DNA of 64,000 nucleotides from positions 186,001 to 250,000 of the forward strand of contig NZ_LFYT02000002.1 of NCBI RefSeq assembly GCF_001270065.2, in the 5' to 3' direction. The notes under the pieces were generated by a model. The model was not told where the DNA came from. It made no database searches and saw only the letters and a list, made by a program, of their open reading frames with translations. The translations under genes and the position numbers were made by a program. How positions within the stretch are numbered: the first letter of the stretch is position 1; the number at the start of each line of letters is the position of its first letter. Positions 35,997 to 44,920 of this stretch are shown piece after piece. Origin of the DNA: Limnohabitans planktonicus II-D5 (GTDB taxonomy: Bacteria; Pseudomonadota; Gammaproteobacteria; Burkholderiales; Burkholderiaceae_C).

Positions 35997-36686
35997 ATGA
36001 CCATTCTCCGTCTGATTTCCTCCATGGCCACCAAGCCGCTGCTGGCCGATTTGGTGGCGCTTTTCAAGGCGCAGGCTCCCGATGTTCAAGTCCAGCTTGA
36101 ATCGGTGGGCGGGGTCGATGCGGCAAAGCGTGTGCAAGCCGGCGAAGCCTTTGACGCGGTGGTGCTGGCCAGCGACGCCATCGACAAGCTGGTCGCCAGT
36201 GGCCATGTGCTGACGGGCAGCCGGGTTGATTTGGTGCACTCGGGCGTGGCCGTGGCTGTGCCTGCGGGGGCCGAACACCCTGACATCTCGACCGAAGCGG
36301 CCCTGAAGGCGGCCATCCTGGCAGCGCGCACGCTGGGCTATTCAACGGGCCCAAGCGGTGTGCAACTGGCCAAGCAGTTCGAGGCCTGGGGCATTGCAGA
36401 CCAAATCAAAGACCGCATCGTGCAGGCCAAGCCCGGCGTGCCGGTGGGCAGCTTGATCGCCCAGGGCGAGGTGGCGCTGGGCTTTCAGCAACTGAGCGAA
36501 ATGCTGGGCGTGCCCGGCATCACCGTGCTGGGCCCCCTGCCCGATGCGGTGCAGATCACCACCACGTTTTCGGGCAGCGTGGCGGCGACCAGCCTGCACG
36601 CACAGGTGGTGCGGACCATGCTGGCGTTTTGGGCGTCTCCCGCTTGCAGCGAGACCAAACGCCGCCACGGCATGCAGGCGGCCTGA
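35997..36686 (+). CDS. ModA-like substrate-binding domain protein without a signal peptide
   Basis: 229 aa with the type II periplasmic-binding fold of molybdate receptors: LLADLVALFKAQAPDVQVQLESVGG, AGEAFDAVVLASDAIDKL, LGYSTGPSGVQLAKQFEAWGI, and a helical C-terminus. The N-terminus MTILRLISSMATKPLLADL is not a convincing export signal, and the longer upstream frame has none either. No modBC follows. It may be a cytoplasmic sensor or a protein that lost export. Divergent from tsaD; a repeat array follows. Confidence 0.75.
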   Translation: MTILRLISSMATKPLLADLVALFKAQAPDVQVQLESVGGVDAAKRVQAGEAFDAVVLASDAIDKLVASGHVLTGSRVDLVHSGVAVAVPAGAEHPDISTEAALKAAILAARTLGYSTGPSGVQLAKQFEAWGIADQIKDRIVQAKPGVPVGSLIAQGEVALGFQQLSEMLGVPGITVLGPLPDAVQITTTFSGSVAATSLHAQVVRTMLAFWASPACSETKRRHGMQAA

Positions 36687-36721
36687 ACAGGCCTGACTTT
36701 GACAGGGCAAGCGCGATCTTT

Positions 36722-37381
36722 ATTGATTCGGCCCAGTGAAGTTTTCAATGCTCAAAGATGTTTTCGGCGGTCAAAGCCCCCGACGTGGGTCTGTGCAGCA
36801 ACCCATAACGTCGGACTCTTCGAGTACCGACCTACGAGATGAAAACATCAAAGATGTTGTAGGTCGTCGGTCGAAGACTCCGACGTGGGCCTGTGCCAAA
36901 ACCCATAACGTCGGACTCTGCGAGTACCGACCTACGAGATCAATACATCAAAGATGCTGTAGGTCGGCGGTCGAAGACCCCGACGTGGGCATGTGCCGAA
37001 ACCTATAACGTCGGACTCTTCGAGTACCGACCTACGAGATCAAAGCTCAACGATGTTGCAGGTCGGCGGTCGAAGACCCCGACGTGGGCCTGCGCCGAAA
37101 CCGATAACGTCGGACTCTGCGAGTACCGACCTACGAGTTGACATGCCTCAAAGATGTTGCAGGTCGGCGGTCGAAGACCCCGACATGGGCCTGTGCCGAA
37201 ACCCATCATGTCGGACTCTGCGAGTACCGACCTACGAGATCAAAGCTCAAGGATGTTGTAGGTCGGCGGTCGAAGACTCCGACGTGGGCCTGTGCCGAAA
37301 CCAATAACATCAAACTCTGCGAGTACCGACCTACCAGATGACAGTTCTCACGCATTTCAAATCTCAGCGTGCCGGATCAAT
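36722..37381. repeat. Composite repeat element with six tandem family-A REP pairs
   Basis: Termini ATTGATTCGGCCCAGTGAAG (36722 onward) and GCGTGCCGGATCAAT (ending 37381) enclose six units with a period near 100 bp. Each unit reads GTAGGTCGGCGGTCGAAGAC(YCCGAC), a short spacer with GTGGGCCTGTGCCGAAACC, then GTCGGACTCTGCGAGTACCG(ACCTAC). The right terminus matches the reverse complement of the left terminus of the 10509 element, and vice versa, so the two elements are in opposite orientation. It lies between the convergent ModA-like and lacI genes. Confidence 0.9.
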
Positions 37382-37422
37382 ACAAAGCATGGCTTGCAGG
37401 CTTGACGCCGCATTCGCGTCGG

Positions 37423-38496
37423 TCAAGTGCTGCCTCGAAGTTCAATGCGGTAAGGCATGACCACGGTTTCGGGCGCCAGTTTTTGCCCGGATCTGGACAG
37501 CGCTATGGCTTTGAGCAGCAACTGCCCAGCCACTTTTCCAATGCCTGCGCTGTCGACCGCCACGGTCGTGATTTGCGGGTGACACGCCTGTGCAATCTCA
37601 AAGCCACCAAATCCGGCAATCGCCAATCTGCCGGGCACTGACCAGCCCCGGCGCTGACATTCAGACAAGGCACCAAATGCGACGTGGTCTGACACGCAAA
37701 TGACGGCCTCCAGCTCGGGCCAACGGGACAGCATTTGCACCACCCCTTGGGCACCCGCCTCCATGGAGACAGGGGCGCTGCCAATGGCCAGGGTGCGTGT
37801 CGCGTCCAGGTCCAACTGAGCCATCGCTTCCAAAAAGCCCTGCCTGCGGTCCGCTCCCCGTGCATCGCTTTGCGGCAAGCCGCCCAAAAACCCCATGCGT
37901 CGATAGCCCTTGGCATGCAGTGCACGCACCAGTTCACCGACCGCCTGGGCGTTGGAAAAGCCCACGTTGTGCGCAATGGGCTGGGTCAGCAAATCCCAGG
38001 TTTCCACCACGGGCACACCGGAGGACTCAAGCAATTTTTTGGCCAGAGGTGTGTGGCTCCCCCCCGTCACGACGATGCCTTCAGGCCGCCTCATGAGCAG
38101 GGTTCGAATCAATTGCTCTTCGGTCGGCATGTCGTAGTCCGTGTAGCCCATCAACACCTGCATGCCCGCAGATTCGACGGCGGAGGTCAGTCCATGGGCG
38201 GTGTCCGAAAAGTTGGAATTGTTCAGAGCCGGGATGAGGGTGGCAATAAAGCCCGAACGCTTGGAGGAAAACGTGCGGGCCGTTTGGTCCATCACATAGC
38301 CCATCTCCTGGCAGGTGTTCAAAATGCGTTGCCGCAAGTCTTCGCTGGCATCGCTGCGTCGACGCGTGGACCGACTCAGCGCCCTGGACACGGTCATTTT
38401 GGACACCCCCAGTCGAGCCGCAATGTCAGCCATGGTGACCTGCCCCTGGCCATCAGGGGTCAATGGGTCTGCTGGGCGCGAATTGTGTTTGCTCAA
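37423..38496 (-). CDS. LacI-family transcriptional regulator (GntR/gluconate-type)
   Basis: 357 aa repressor. HTH at residues about 20-42 (VTMADIAARLGVSKMTVSRAL), hinge and periplasmic-binding-like ligand domain follow. The start is TTG 38496 with a strong AGGAG 6 nt upstream; no ATG fits. It is divergent from the SMP-30/ABC operon; two ACCGGT-centred palindromes lie in the gap and match the style of operators bound by the gluconate repressor subgroup. It likely represses both itself and the transport operon until a sugar acid or lactone-derived ligand appears. Confidence 0.93.
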   Translation of the reverse strand: MSKHNSRPADPLTPDGQGQVTMADIAARLGVSKMTVSRALSRSTRRRSDASEDLRQRILNTCQEMGYVMDQTARTFSSKRSGFIATLIPALNNSNFSDTAHGLTSAVESAGMQVLMGYTDYDMPTEEQLIRTLLMRRPEGIVVTGGSHTPLAKKLLESSGVPVVETWDLLTQPIAHNVGFSNAQAVGELVRALHAKGYRRMGFLGGLPQSDARGADRRQGFLEAMAQLDLDATRTLAIGSAPVSMEAGAQGVVQMLSRWPELEAVICVSDHVAFGALSECQRRGWSVPGRLAIAGFGGFEIAQACHPQITTVAVDSAGIGKVAGQLLLKAIALSRSGQKLAPETVVMPYRIELRGST

Positions 38497-38531
38497 AACC
38501 TACTCCTGTGCCTGCGGTGAACCGATGTAAC

Positions 38532-38543
38532 GATACCGGTAAC
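38532..38543. promoter_or_regulatory. LacI-type operator 1 (near lacI start)
   Basis: GATACCGGTAAC, an imperfect copy of the palindrome at 38629, lies 35 nt upstream of the lacI start codon and could mediate autoregulation. Confidence 0.6.
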
Positions 38544-38628
38544 GTCATTATTCATGCACATCCGCATCAATAATGATCCGAAATGGTCTTTTGATTGAAA
38601 TTTATGAATACTTTTCTAGGGTAAATAC

Positions 38629-38644
38629 GAGTTACCGGTAACTC
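38629..38644. promoter_or_regulatory. LacI-type operator 2 (before SMP-30 gene)
   Basis: A perfect 16-bp palindrome GAGTTACCGGTAACTC, 47 nt upstream of the SMP-30 start. Core GTTACCGGTAAC equals the E. coli GntR-type consensus core. AT-rich DNA just upstream (TTGATT at 38591) may hold the promoter, though the -10 is not clear. Confidence 0.75.
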
Positions 38645-38691
38645 AATTTTCAACGATGATAGGCGTTCTTTCCTGAATCCACTTTGAACGC

Positions 38692-39615
38692 ATGACATCG
38701 CTGCAAGTTTTCGACGCCCGAATCGCCCAGATGGCCCAAGGCAGCGGTGCCCTTGAACAATTGTGCAGCGGGGCGGTCTGGAGCGAAGGCCCCGCCTGGC
38801 TCCCCCGAAGCGGCGAGCTGATCTGGAGCGACATTCCCAACAACCGCATCTTGTCCTGGCACGCCCAGCATGGCCTGCGGGTTTGGCGAGACAGTGCAGA
38901 GTTCACCAACGGGCATGTGCTCGATCAGGGCGGCGACTTGCTCCACGCCTCGCATGGTCAGCGCGCCATCATCCGCACACGGCTGGGCGCGCAGGGCGAG
39001 CCACTTGGGGACGAGGTGGTGGTGGACAACTACCATGGCCAACGATTGAACTCTCCTAACGATCTGGTGGTGAAATCGGATGGCTCAATCTGGTTCACCG
39101 ATCCGCCCTACGGCATCCTCTCGGACCGGGAAGGCCACAAAGCCCCGTCCGAGATCGGTGCCAACCACGTCTACCGCTACTGCCCACAAACGCAAAACCT
39201 GAGCATCGCCAGCGACTGGCTGGAGGAGCCCAATGGCTTGGCTTTCTCGCCCGATGAGCGCGTGCTGTATGTGAGCGACACCTCGGCCGCCTTGCGCCAA
39301 GATGGCACAGGTCACCACCACATCGTGGCCCTGGATGTCGTGGACGGCACCTGGCTGCGCAATCCCCGCATCTTTGCCGTCATCACGCCCGGTCTGGCCG
39401 ATGGCTTTCGGGTCGATCGACACGGTTTTGTCTACACCAGCAGCGAAGACAGTGTGCAAATTTTTCACCCGGACGGCACCCGCTTGGGCCGCATCCCGGT
39501 GCCCGAAAAAGTGGGCAATCTGTGCTTTGGCGGGCCTGGCGGCGATGAACTGTTCATCTGCGCGAGCACATCCCTGTACCGCATCAGGCTCAACACCCGG
39601 GGAGCCACGGCATGA
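38692..39615 (+). CDS. SMP-30/gluconolactonase-family lactonase
   Basis: 307 aa six-bladed beta-propeller expected to open sugar lactones to aldonic acids using a divalent metal. Likely metal ligands lie in WSEGPAWLP (Glu), LNSPNDLVVKSDGSIWFTDP (Asn), EEPNGLAFSPDE (Asn) and GFRVDRHGFVY (Asp). No signal peptide, so cytoplasmic. First gene of the LacI-controlled operon; the stop overlaps the next start by 4 nt. Ribosome site weak. Together with the regulator type it suggests the transported sugar is oxidised to a lactone. Confidence 0.9.
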   Translation: MTSLQVFDARIAQMAQGSGALEQLCSGAVWSEGPAWLPRSGELIWSDIPNNRILSWHAQHGLRVWRDSAEFTNGHVLDQGGDLLHASHGQRAIIRTRLGAQGEPLGDEVVVDNYHGQRLNSPNDLVVKSDGSIWFTDPPYGILSDREGHKAPSEIGANHVYRYCPQTQNLSIASDWLEEPNGLAFSPDERVLYVSDTSAALRQDGTGHHHIVALDVVDGTWLRNPRIFAVITPGLADGFRVDRHGFVYTSSEDSVQIFHPDGTRLGRIPVPEKVGNLCFGGPGGDELFICASTSLYRIRLNTRGATA

Positions 39616-40337
39616 GTGAAGTCTGGCACTGGCTGACCCTGCCGCTCAGCGGTGCATCCGTCCACGCCATTGAGCCGGGGGTGTATTGGCATGCCCGGCT
39701 GATGGTGCTGGCTTGGGGCATCTTGCTGCCCGGCGGTGCTTTGCTGGCCCGGTATTTCAAAGTGCTGCCTTCACAAAACTGGCCGGCCGTACTGGACAAC
39801 AAGGGGTGGTGGCATGGTCACCGCGCACTGCAATGGACAGGCATGGCGCTGGCCAGTGTGGGGATTTATGTCATTTGGAATCAAGCCTCACCGAGTCCCT
39901 TGGCCCATGTGCACGGCACAGCGGGCTGGCTGTTGATGCTGCTGGGCTGGCTGCAAATCATGGGTGGGCTCCTGCGCGGCAGCAAAGGCGGCCCCACGGC
40001 CTTGCAGCTCAGGGGTGACCATTACGACATGACGCCGCACAGGATCTGGTTTGAGCGCCTGCACAAGTGGCTCGGCTGGGCCTGCGTGCTGGCCGCCATG
40101 GGTGTGATGGTTGCAGGCCTGCTGCTGGCCGATGCACCGCGCTGGATGCCGCTGGTGCTGGGGCTGTGGTGGCTGAGCTTGCTGGGCCTGGCCTGGCAAT
40201 GGCAAAAGCAGGGCCGCTGCATCGACACCTACCAAGCGATCTGGGGGCCGGACCCCCGTCACCCCGGCAATCACCTGCCCCCCATCGGCTGGGGCATTCG
40301 ACGACCCTTTGAACCACAAAAACATGGCCAATCTTGA
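39612..40337 (+). CDS. Cytochrome b561-like membrane protein
   Basis: 241 aa with about six hydrophobic segments. Histidines lie in or next to helices at WHARLMVLAWG, WWHGHRALQWTG, AHVHGTAGWLLM and RLHKWLGW, the spacing expected for two b-type haems in the eukaryotic-like cytochrome b561/DOMON-associated group. It would carry electrons across or within the membrane. It overlaps the SMP-30 gene (ATGA) and the ABC ATPase gene (14 nt), so it is part of the sugar operon. That is unusual and hints at a membrane-linked oxidation step. Confidence 0.8.
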   Translation: MSEVWHWLTLPLSGASVHAIEPGVYWHARLMVLAWGILLPGGALLARYFKVLPSQNWPAVLDNKGWWHGHRALQWTGMALASVGIYVIWNQASPSPLAHVHGTAGWLLMLLGWLQIMGGLLRGSKGGPTALQLRGDHYDMTPHRIWFERLHKWLGWACVLAAMGVMVAGLLLADAPRWMPLVLGLWWLSLLGLAWQWQKQGRCIDTYQAIWGPDPRHPGNHLPPIGWGIRRPFEPQKHGQS

Positions 40338-41445
40338 ACTTCGCAACCTCGTCAAACGTTTTGGCGAGGTCACTGTCGTCAGTGAACTCAACCTGTCTGT
40401 CCAGGCGGGCGAATTTGTCGTGCTGCTGGGCGAATCGGGCTGCGGCAAAAGCACCACGCTGCGCATGGTGGCCGGCCTGGAAGAAGTCACCCAAGGCCAA
40501 ATCATCATTGGCGGCAAAGACGTCACCAACGCCCACCCCATGGCCCGCGACATTGCCATGGTGTTCCAGAACTATGCGCTCTACCCCCACATGGATGTGG
40601 CGCAAAACCTGTCATTTGCCCTTCGCCTGGCAGGCCGCCCCCAGGCAGACATCGACGCCAAAGTGGCCTCTGCGGCCAAGATCCTCAACATTGAACACCT
40701 GCTCAAGCGCAAGCCCAAAGAACTGTCCGGCGGCCAACGCCAACGCGTGGCCATTGGCCGCGCCATCGTGCGTGAACCCCAGGTCTTTTTGTTCGATGAG
40801 CCCTTGTCCAACCTGGACGCCAAACTCAGGGGCCACATGCGGGCAGAGTTGGCCCTGCTGCACCAGCGCCTGGCCAAAACCACGCTGTATGTGACCCACG
40901 ATCAGGTCGAAGCCATGACGCTGGCCAGCCGCATCGTGATCTTCGACAAAGGCCGCATTCAGCAAGTCGGCACGCCCAGCGAGGTGTTCAACCACCCTGC
41001 CAATCTCTTTGTCGCAGGCTTCATCGGCACCCCCACCATGAACTTTTTTGAGGCCCGCCTGCACAGCGTCGAAGGTCAAACCATGCTGCAAATGCAGGAC
41101 TTTTCTGTGCCTGCACCCGCATGGCTGCTAGCGCAAGCCCTGACGGCAGACACGCCGCTCACCGTCGGCATTCGCCCACAAATGTTGAGCCCCACACCGC
41201 AAGGTGGCACGCTGCGCATGAACGTCGAGGTCGTGGAATACCTGGGCACGGAAAGCCAGGTGGTGGGCCGCCTGCCTTCGGGGCAACGCGTGTGCGCGGT
41301 GCTGCCAGGCAATGCCAAAGCCGCGCTGCACCAGCCCTTGCACCTGAATGTCGAGCCCGCTTCCTTGCATGTCTTCAACGCCAGCAACGGGCTTTCTTTG
41401 AAACCCAGCAGTTCCCCTTCCCTTCACAACACAGGAGACAAATGA
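40324..41445 (+). CDS. Sugar ABC transporter ATP-binding protein (UgpC/MalK type)
   Basis: 373 aa. Walker A GESGCGKSTTLRMVAGLEE, Q-loop, signature LSGGQRQRVAIGRAIV and Walker B VFLFDEPLSNLDAKLRG are all intact. The C-terminal third is a TOBE/regulatory domain as in MalK. The start is taken as ATG 40324 (MANLELRNLVKRFG); ATG 40309 is possible. It energises the two permeases downstream. Overlaps the following gene by 4 nt. Confidence 0.95.
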   Translation: MANLELRNLVKRFGEVTVVSELNLSVQAGEFVVLLGESGCGKSTTLRMVAGLEEVTQGQIIIGGKDVTNAHPMARDIAMVFQNYALYPHMDVAQNLSFALRLAGRPQADIDAKVASAAKILNIEHLLKRKPKELSGGQRQRVAIGRAIVREPQVFLFDEPLSNLDAKLRGHMRAELALLHQRLAKTTLYVTHDQVEAMTLASRIVIFDKGRIQQVGTPSEVFNHPANLFVAGFIGTPTMNFFEARLHSVEGQTMLQMQDFSVPAPAWLLAQALTADTPLTVGIRPQMLSPTPQGGTLRMNVEVVEYLGTESQVVGRLPSGQRVCAVLPGNAKAALHQPLHLNVEPASLHVFNASNGLSLKPSSSPSLHNTGDK

Positions 41446-42788
41446 TGAGTTCATACCCAAGCCGACGCGACGCACTCAAAGCAGGTGCCATCACCGTTTT
41501 TGGCGCTGCCCTGCCCTTCAGCGGCGTGCAAGCGCAAAACCGCTACGCCAAATACGCGGGCAAAACCGTGGTGTTCAGCACGCCAGCGCACCCGCACTAC
41601 GACGCGATGATCAAGATCTTGCCGCAGTTCACGAAAGAAACCGGCATCAAGGTCGAGGTCGACAAATTGGCCATCGGCCGCATGAAAGAAAAGCAACTGC
41701 TGGAGATGTCCAAGCCCACTGGCGACTTCGACCTGGGCTGCTACGTCGTCATGTGGAAAGGCGAATATGTGGCCAAGAATCTGATCCAGCCTCTGGACCC
41801 CTTCTTTGCCAATCCGGCATTGGCCGACCCCGCCTACGACATGAAGGACATCGTCCCCATCTACCTCGAAAATCTGGGCCTGGTCGGCGGACCCAAAGGC
41901 TATTTGGCAGGGCCTGGTGCCAAACTGTATGGCATCCCCTATGGCGCTGAAACCAGCGTTCTGGCGTACCGCCGTGACATCTTTGCCAAGCACAACCTCA
42001 CGGTGCCAGAAAACTACGAAGACTTCCGCAAGATTTTGCGCATCCTCAAGGACAAGGAAGGCATTGGCGCTTTGGCCAGCCGCGGACAAGCCGGGCACCA
42101 GGTGGTGCATGCCTGGCTGCTGCACCTGAACCCGCTGGGCGGCAGCGTCTTTGATGACAAGTGGAATCCCCGTTTCAACGACAAGTTCGGCGTCGAAGCC
42201 CTAAAGTTCTTGCAAGAAGTTGTGGCCACCGGACCCGCAGGCATTCCCGGCTACGGTCAGGGCGAGAGCAACACCGCCTTTTTGCAAGGACAGGCCGCCA
42301 TGTACCTGGACAGCACCTCCATTGCTGGCCTGGTCAACGACCCGAGCAAAAGCAAAGTGGTGGGCAACGTCAGCTGGGCCTTGCACCCTAAAGGCATGCG
42401 CCGCGCCTCGCAAAGCGGTGGCCTGGGCTTGGCCATTCCCAAAAATGCCAAAAACCCCGAAGCGAGTTTTTTGCTCATGCAATGGCTCACCAGCAAAGCG
42501 CAGGACAAAGCCGTGACGATGGCGGGCGGCGCCCCCATGCGCAACAGCACCCTGCGCGACCAGGATGCGGTGCGCAAGTACCCCGAGTTCATCACCTTCC
42601 AGGAAGCGCTGAAATACAGCGCACCCGACTGGCGCCCCATCATCCCGGTGTGGGACACCATCAACGTGCAGGCGCTGGGCGTGGGCTTGAGTGAAGCCCT
42701 CACCGGCAAAAAGACTGCTGAAGCAGCCCTCAACGACATGGTTCCGCAGGTCACCGCGATCATGCGCCAAGCCGGTTACAAAATCTGA
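41442..42788 (+). CDS. Sugar ABC transporter substrate-binding protein, Tat-exported
   Basis: 448 aa family-1 solute-binding protein. The N-terminus SRRDALKAGAITVFGAALP is a twin-arginine signal with cleavage near VQA/Q, so it is probably exported folded. The mature protein has the extended MalE/UgpB-type fold (YAGKTVVFSTPAHPHYDAM..., GIPYGAETSVLAYRRDIF). GGAGA precedes tandem ATGs 41442/41445. Ligand unknown; neighbours suggest a sugar or polyol. Confidence 0.92.
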   Translation: MMSSYPSRRDALKAGAITVFGAALPFSGVQAQNRYAKYAGKTVVFSTPAHPHYDAMIKILPQFTKETGIKVEVDKLAIGRMKEKQLLEMSKPTGDFDLGCYVVMWKGEYVAKNLIQPLDPFFANPALADPAYDMKDIVPIYLENLGLVGGPKGYLAGPGAKLYGIPYGAETSVLAYRRDIFAKHNLTVPENYEDFRKILRILKDKEGIGALASRGQAGHQVVHAWLLHLNPLGGSVFDDKWNPRFNDKFGVEALKFLQEVVATGPAGIPGYGQGESNTAFLQGQAAMYLDSTSIAGLVNDPSKSKVVGNVSWALHPKGMRRASQSGGLGLAIPKNAKNPEASFLLMQWLTSKAQDKAVTMAGGAPMRNSTLRDQDAVRKYPEFITFQEALKYSAPDWRPIIPVWDTINVQALGVGLSEALTGKKTAEAALNDMVPQVTAIMRQAGYKI

Positions 42789-42806
42789 TCGCCCCAAGCC
42801 CTTGAC

Positions 42807-43685
42807 ATGAAAACCTCCCGCTGGATTGCAGCCCTCTACATTGGCCCCGCTGTGCTCGTCATGGCAGCGGCCTGCCTCTACCCTGTGCTGAGCGCTTTCC
42901 AGCTGGCCGGTTATGACTGGTCCATGGGCACACCCTGGGCATCTGCCCAGTGGGTGGGCTGGGACAACGTGATCCAGGCCTTCGCTAACCCGAGGGTCTG
43001 GAACAGCTTGCTGACCACCTTGCTGTTTGCGGCCGTCTGCGTCACGGCAGAAATGCTGCTGGGCATTGCGCTGGCCCTGGCTCTGGAAAAACCCGTCAAG
43101 GGCATGTCATTTTTCAGAACCCTGTTCATCTTGCCCATGATGATCGCCCCCATCGCCGTGGGCTTGACCTGGCGCTACATTTTTGACGCCCAATTTGGCC
43201 TGGCCAATGCCGTGCTCAAACTGCTGGGCCTGAGCGCGCAAACCTGGCTGGCCGACCCCCAATTGGCCTTCATGGCCATCGTCATCGCTGACATCTGGCA
43301 GTGGACGCCCTTTGTCTTCATCATGATGATCGCGGCCTTGGCCGGGGTGGACCATTCCGTCATAGAAGCCGCCCGCATCGACGGTGCCAGCTGGTGGCAG
43401 CAAACCCTGTGGGTCAAGCTGCCCATGGTCATGCATGTCATTGCCATCACCTTGATGATGCGCCTCATTGATGCCTTCAGGGTTTTGGAGGTGATCTATG
43501 TGCTGACCTTTGGCGGCCCGGGTGACAGCACCGAAATCCTGGCCCTGCACATTTACAAAACCGCCTTTGTGGGCCAGCAACTGGGTGTGGCCGCTGCCAT
43601 CAGCATCTTGCTGTTGCTGGTGGTCACGGTACTCAGTCTGGGCGCTTTGCGTCTTTCCAACCCCATGAAAGGAGAGCCCCAATGA
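42807..43685 (+). CDS. Sugar ABC transporter permease, MalF/UgpA type
   Basis: 292 aa with six predicted membrane helices. The EAA loop that contacts the ATPase reads EAARIDGASWWQQTLWVKLP. It starts 18 nt after the binding-protein gene and overlaps the next permease by 4 nt. Forms the channel with the MalG-type partner. Confidence 0.95.
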   Translation: MKTSRWIAALYIGPAVLVMAAACLYPVLSAFQLAGYDWSMGTPWASAQWVGWDNVIQAFANPRVWNSLLTTLLFAAVCVTAEMLLGIALALALEKPVKGMSFFRTLFILPMMIAPIAVGLTWRYIFDAQFGLANAVLKLLGLSAQTWLADPQLAFMAIVIADIWQWTPFVFIMMIAALAGVDHSVIEAARIDGASWWQQTLWVKLPMVMHVIAITLMMRLIDAFRVLEVIYVLTFGGPGDSTEILALHIYKTAFVGQQLGVAAAISILLLLVVTVLSLGALRLSNPMKGEPQ

Positions 43686-44506
43686 AGCGCTCATGGTGGA
43701 TGACCACCTCCCACTACACCGTTCTGATTTTTCTGGCTTTGTTGTGCCTGGCACCCATATGGGTGATTTTTGCCACCAGCTTGCGCCAGCAAGTGGACAT
43801 CTTTGCCGAGCCGCTGAACTTCATCTTCATGCCCACGCTGGAAAACTACCGGGCCGTGATCGAAGAAGACAAGCTCGACCGCTACCTGGGCAACAGCCTG
43901 TTTGTCGGCATCGTGTCCACCGTGATCACCCTCGTGCTTGGCTGCATGGCCGCCTATGGTCTGGCCAGGTTCCGATTTCCGGGCCGTCAGGCGGTGGCCT
44001 ACACCACGCTTTTGCTGCGCACGGTGCCGCTGGCTGTACTGGCCATTCCCGTATTCCTGATCTGGAATGAATGGCAACTGGTCAACAGCCTCTGGGGGCT
44101 GGTGCTGTTGTATGTGGCTGTCAACCTGCCCTTCACCATTTGGTTGCTCTACGGCTTTGTGCTGCAGGTGCCAATTGAACTGGAAGAAGCCGCTGCCATC
44201 GACGGCTGTGGCCCATTCCAGATCTTCACCAAAGTGCTCTTGCCACTCATGGGGCCGGGTTTGGCGGCGGCATCCATCTTCACTTTCCGCATCGCCTGGA
44301 ACGAATTCATCCTGGCGCTGGTGCTGACCGATCGGCAAACACGCACCCTGCCCGTCGCGGCCAGCCTGTTCATCACCGACCTGGGCGTGGACTGGGGCAA
44401 AGTCATGGCCATGACCAGCCTGATCGCCATCCCTCCGCTGATTTTCACGTTCATCGCAGCGCGGCAAATCATCACCGGGCTCACGGCAGGGGCGGTCAAG
44501 GGCTGA
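43682..44506 (+). CDS. Sugar ABC transporter permease, MalG/UgpE type
   Basis: 274 aa, six membrane helices, with EAA loop EEAAAIDGCGPFQIFTKVLL. Last gene of the SMP-30/b561/ABC operon; a clear terminator follows 27 nt after the stop. Length standard for the family. Confidence 0.95.
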   Translation: MKRSWWMTTSHYTVLIFLALLCLAPIWVIFATSLRQQVDIFAEPLNFIFMPTLENYRAVIEEDKLDRYLGNSLFVGIVSTVITLVLGCMAAYGLARFRFPGRQAVAYTTLLLRTVPLAVLAIPVFLIWNEWQLVNSLWGLVLLYVAVNLPFTIWLLYGFVLQVPIELEEAAAIDGCGPFQIFTKVLLPLMGPGLAAASIFTFRIAWNEFILALVLTDRQTRTLPVAASLFITDLGVDWGKVMAMTSLIAIPPLIFTFIAARQIITGLTAGAVKG

Positions 44507-44533
44507 CCATTGCGGGCGTATTGAATAGCCACT

Positions 44534-44560
44534 GGCCTGAGACCCTTGATCAGGCCTTTT
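44534..44560 (+). terminator. Rho-independent terminator of the sugar ABC operon
   Basis: Perfect 7-bp stem GGCCTGA/TCAGGCC (44534-44540, 44550-44556), 9-nt loop, then TTTT. The rest of the 414-bp gap to mqsA holds a family-B repeat pair (44704-44778) and no gene. Confidence 0.85.
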
Positions 44561-44703
44561 GAAGGCTTGATTAAAGGGCGGTGAGGCCATTTGGGGTGGC
44601 AGCCGCACCCCGTGCGCGATGCCTCGCAAACTGCCAGCCTTCAAATCTCGCGCAGGCTGCAACTTTCACAACCACGCAAACTGCAGAGCATGTGGTCCAT
44701 TTT

Positions 44704-44822
44704 TGTGGGAGCTTGCCCTGCAAGCGAAAAGCATGTGGTCCATAAGCGTCTGATCGCCAGCAGGGCTAGCTCCCACAAGGTGCAAGGTTGAAGTCACCCT
44801 GCAGACTTAACAGTGCTGGGTT
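44704..44822. repeat. Family-B REP pair with a decayed terminus
   Basis: Arms TGTGGGAGCTTGCCCTGCAA (44704-44723) and GCAGGGCTAGCTCCCACA (ending 44777) form an inverted pair. The downstream flank GAAGTCACCCTGCAGACTT matches the right end of the 28463 element and is followed by a degenerate version of its terminus. Confidence 0.7.
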
Positions 44823-44920
44823 ATGGAAACCCGTTACGGTTTGCCAAGGTTTGACCTGACTGCCTGCCAAGCTCATTTCCGGCATCCAAGCTGTCAAAAC
44901 AGAACCGCAGGCCAACGAAG

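Noticed and set aside
36736..37341. Several repetitive open frames giving peptides like SDSASTDLRD in the array region
   Set aside because: They are translations of the 100-bp REP units in different frames; no ribosome sites, and peptide similarity only reflects the DNA repeat.
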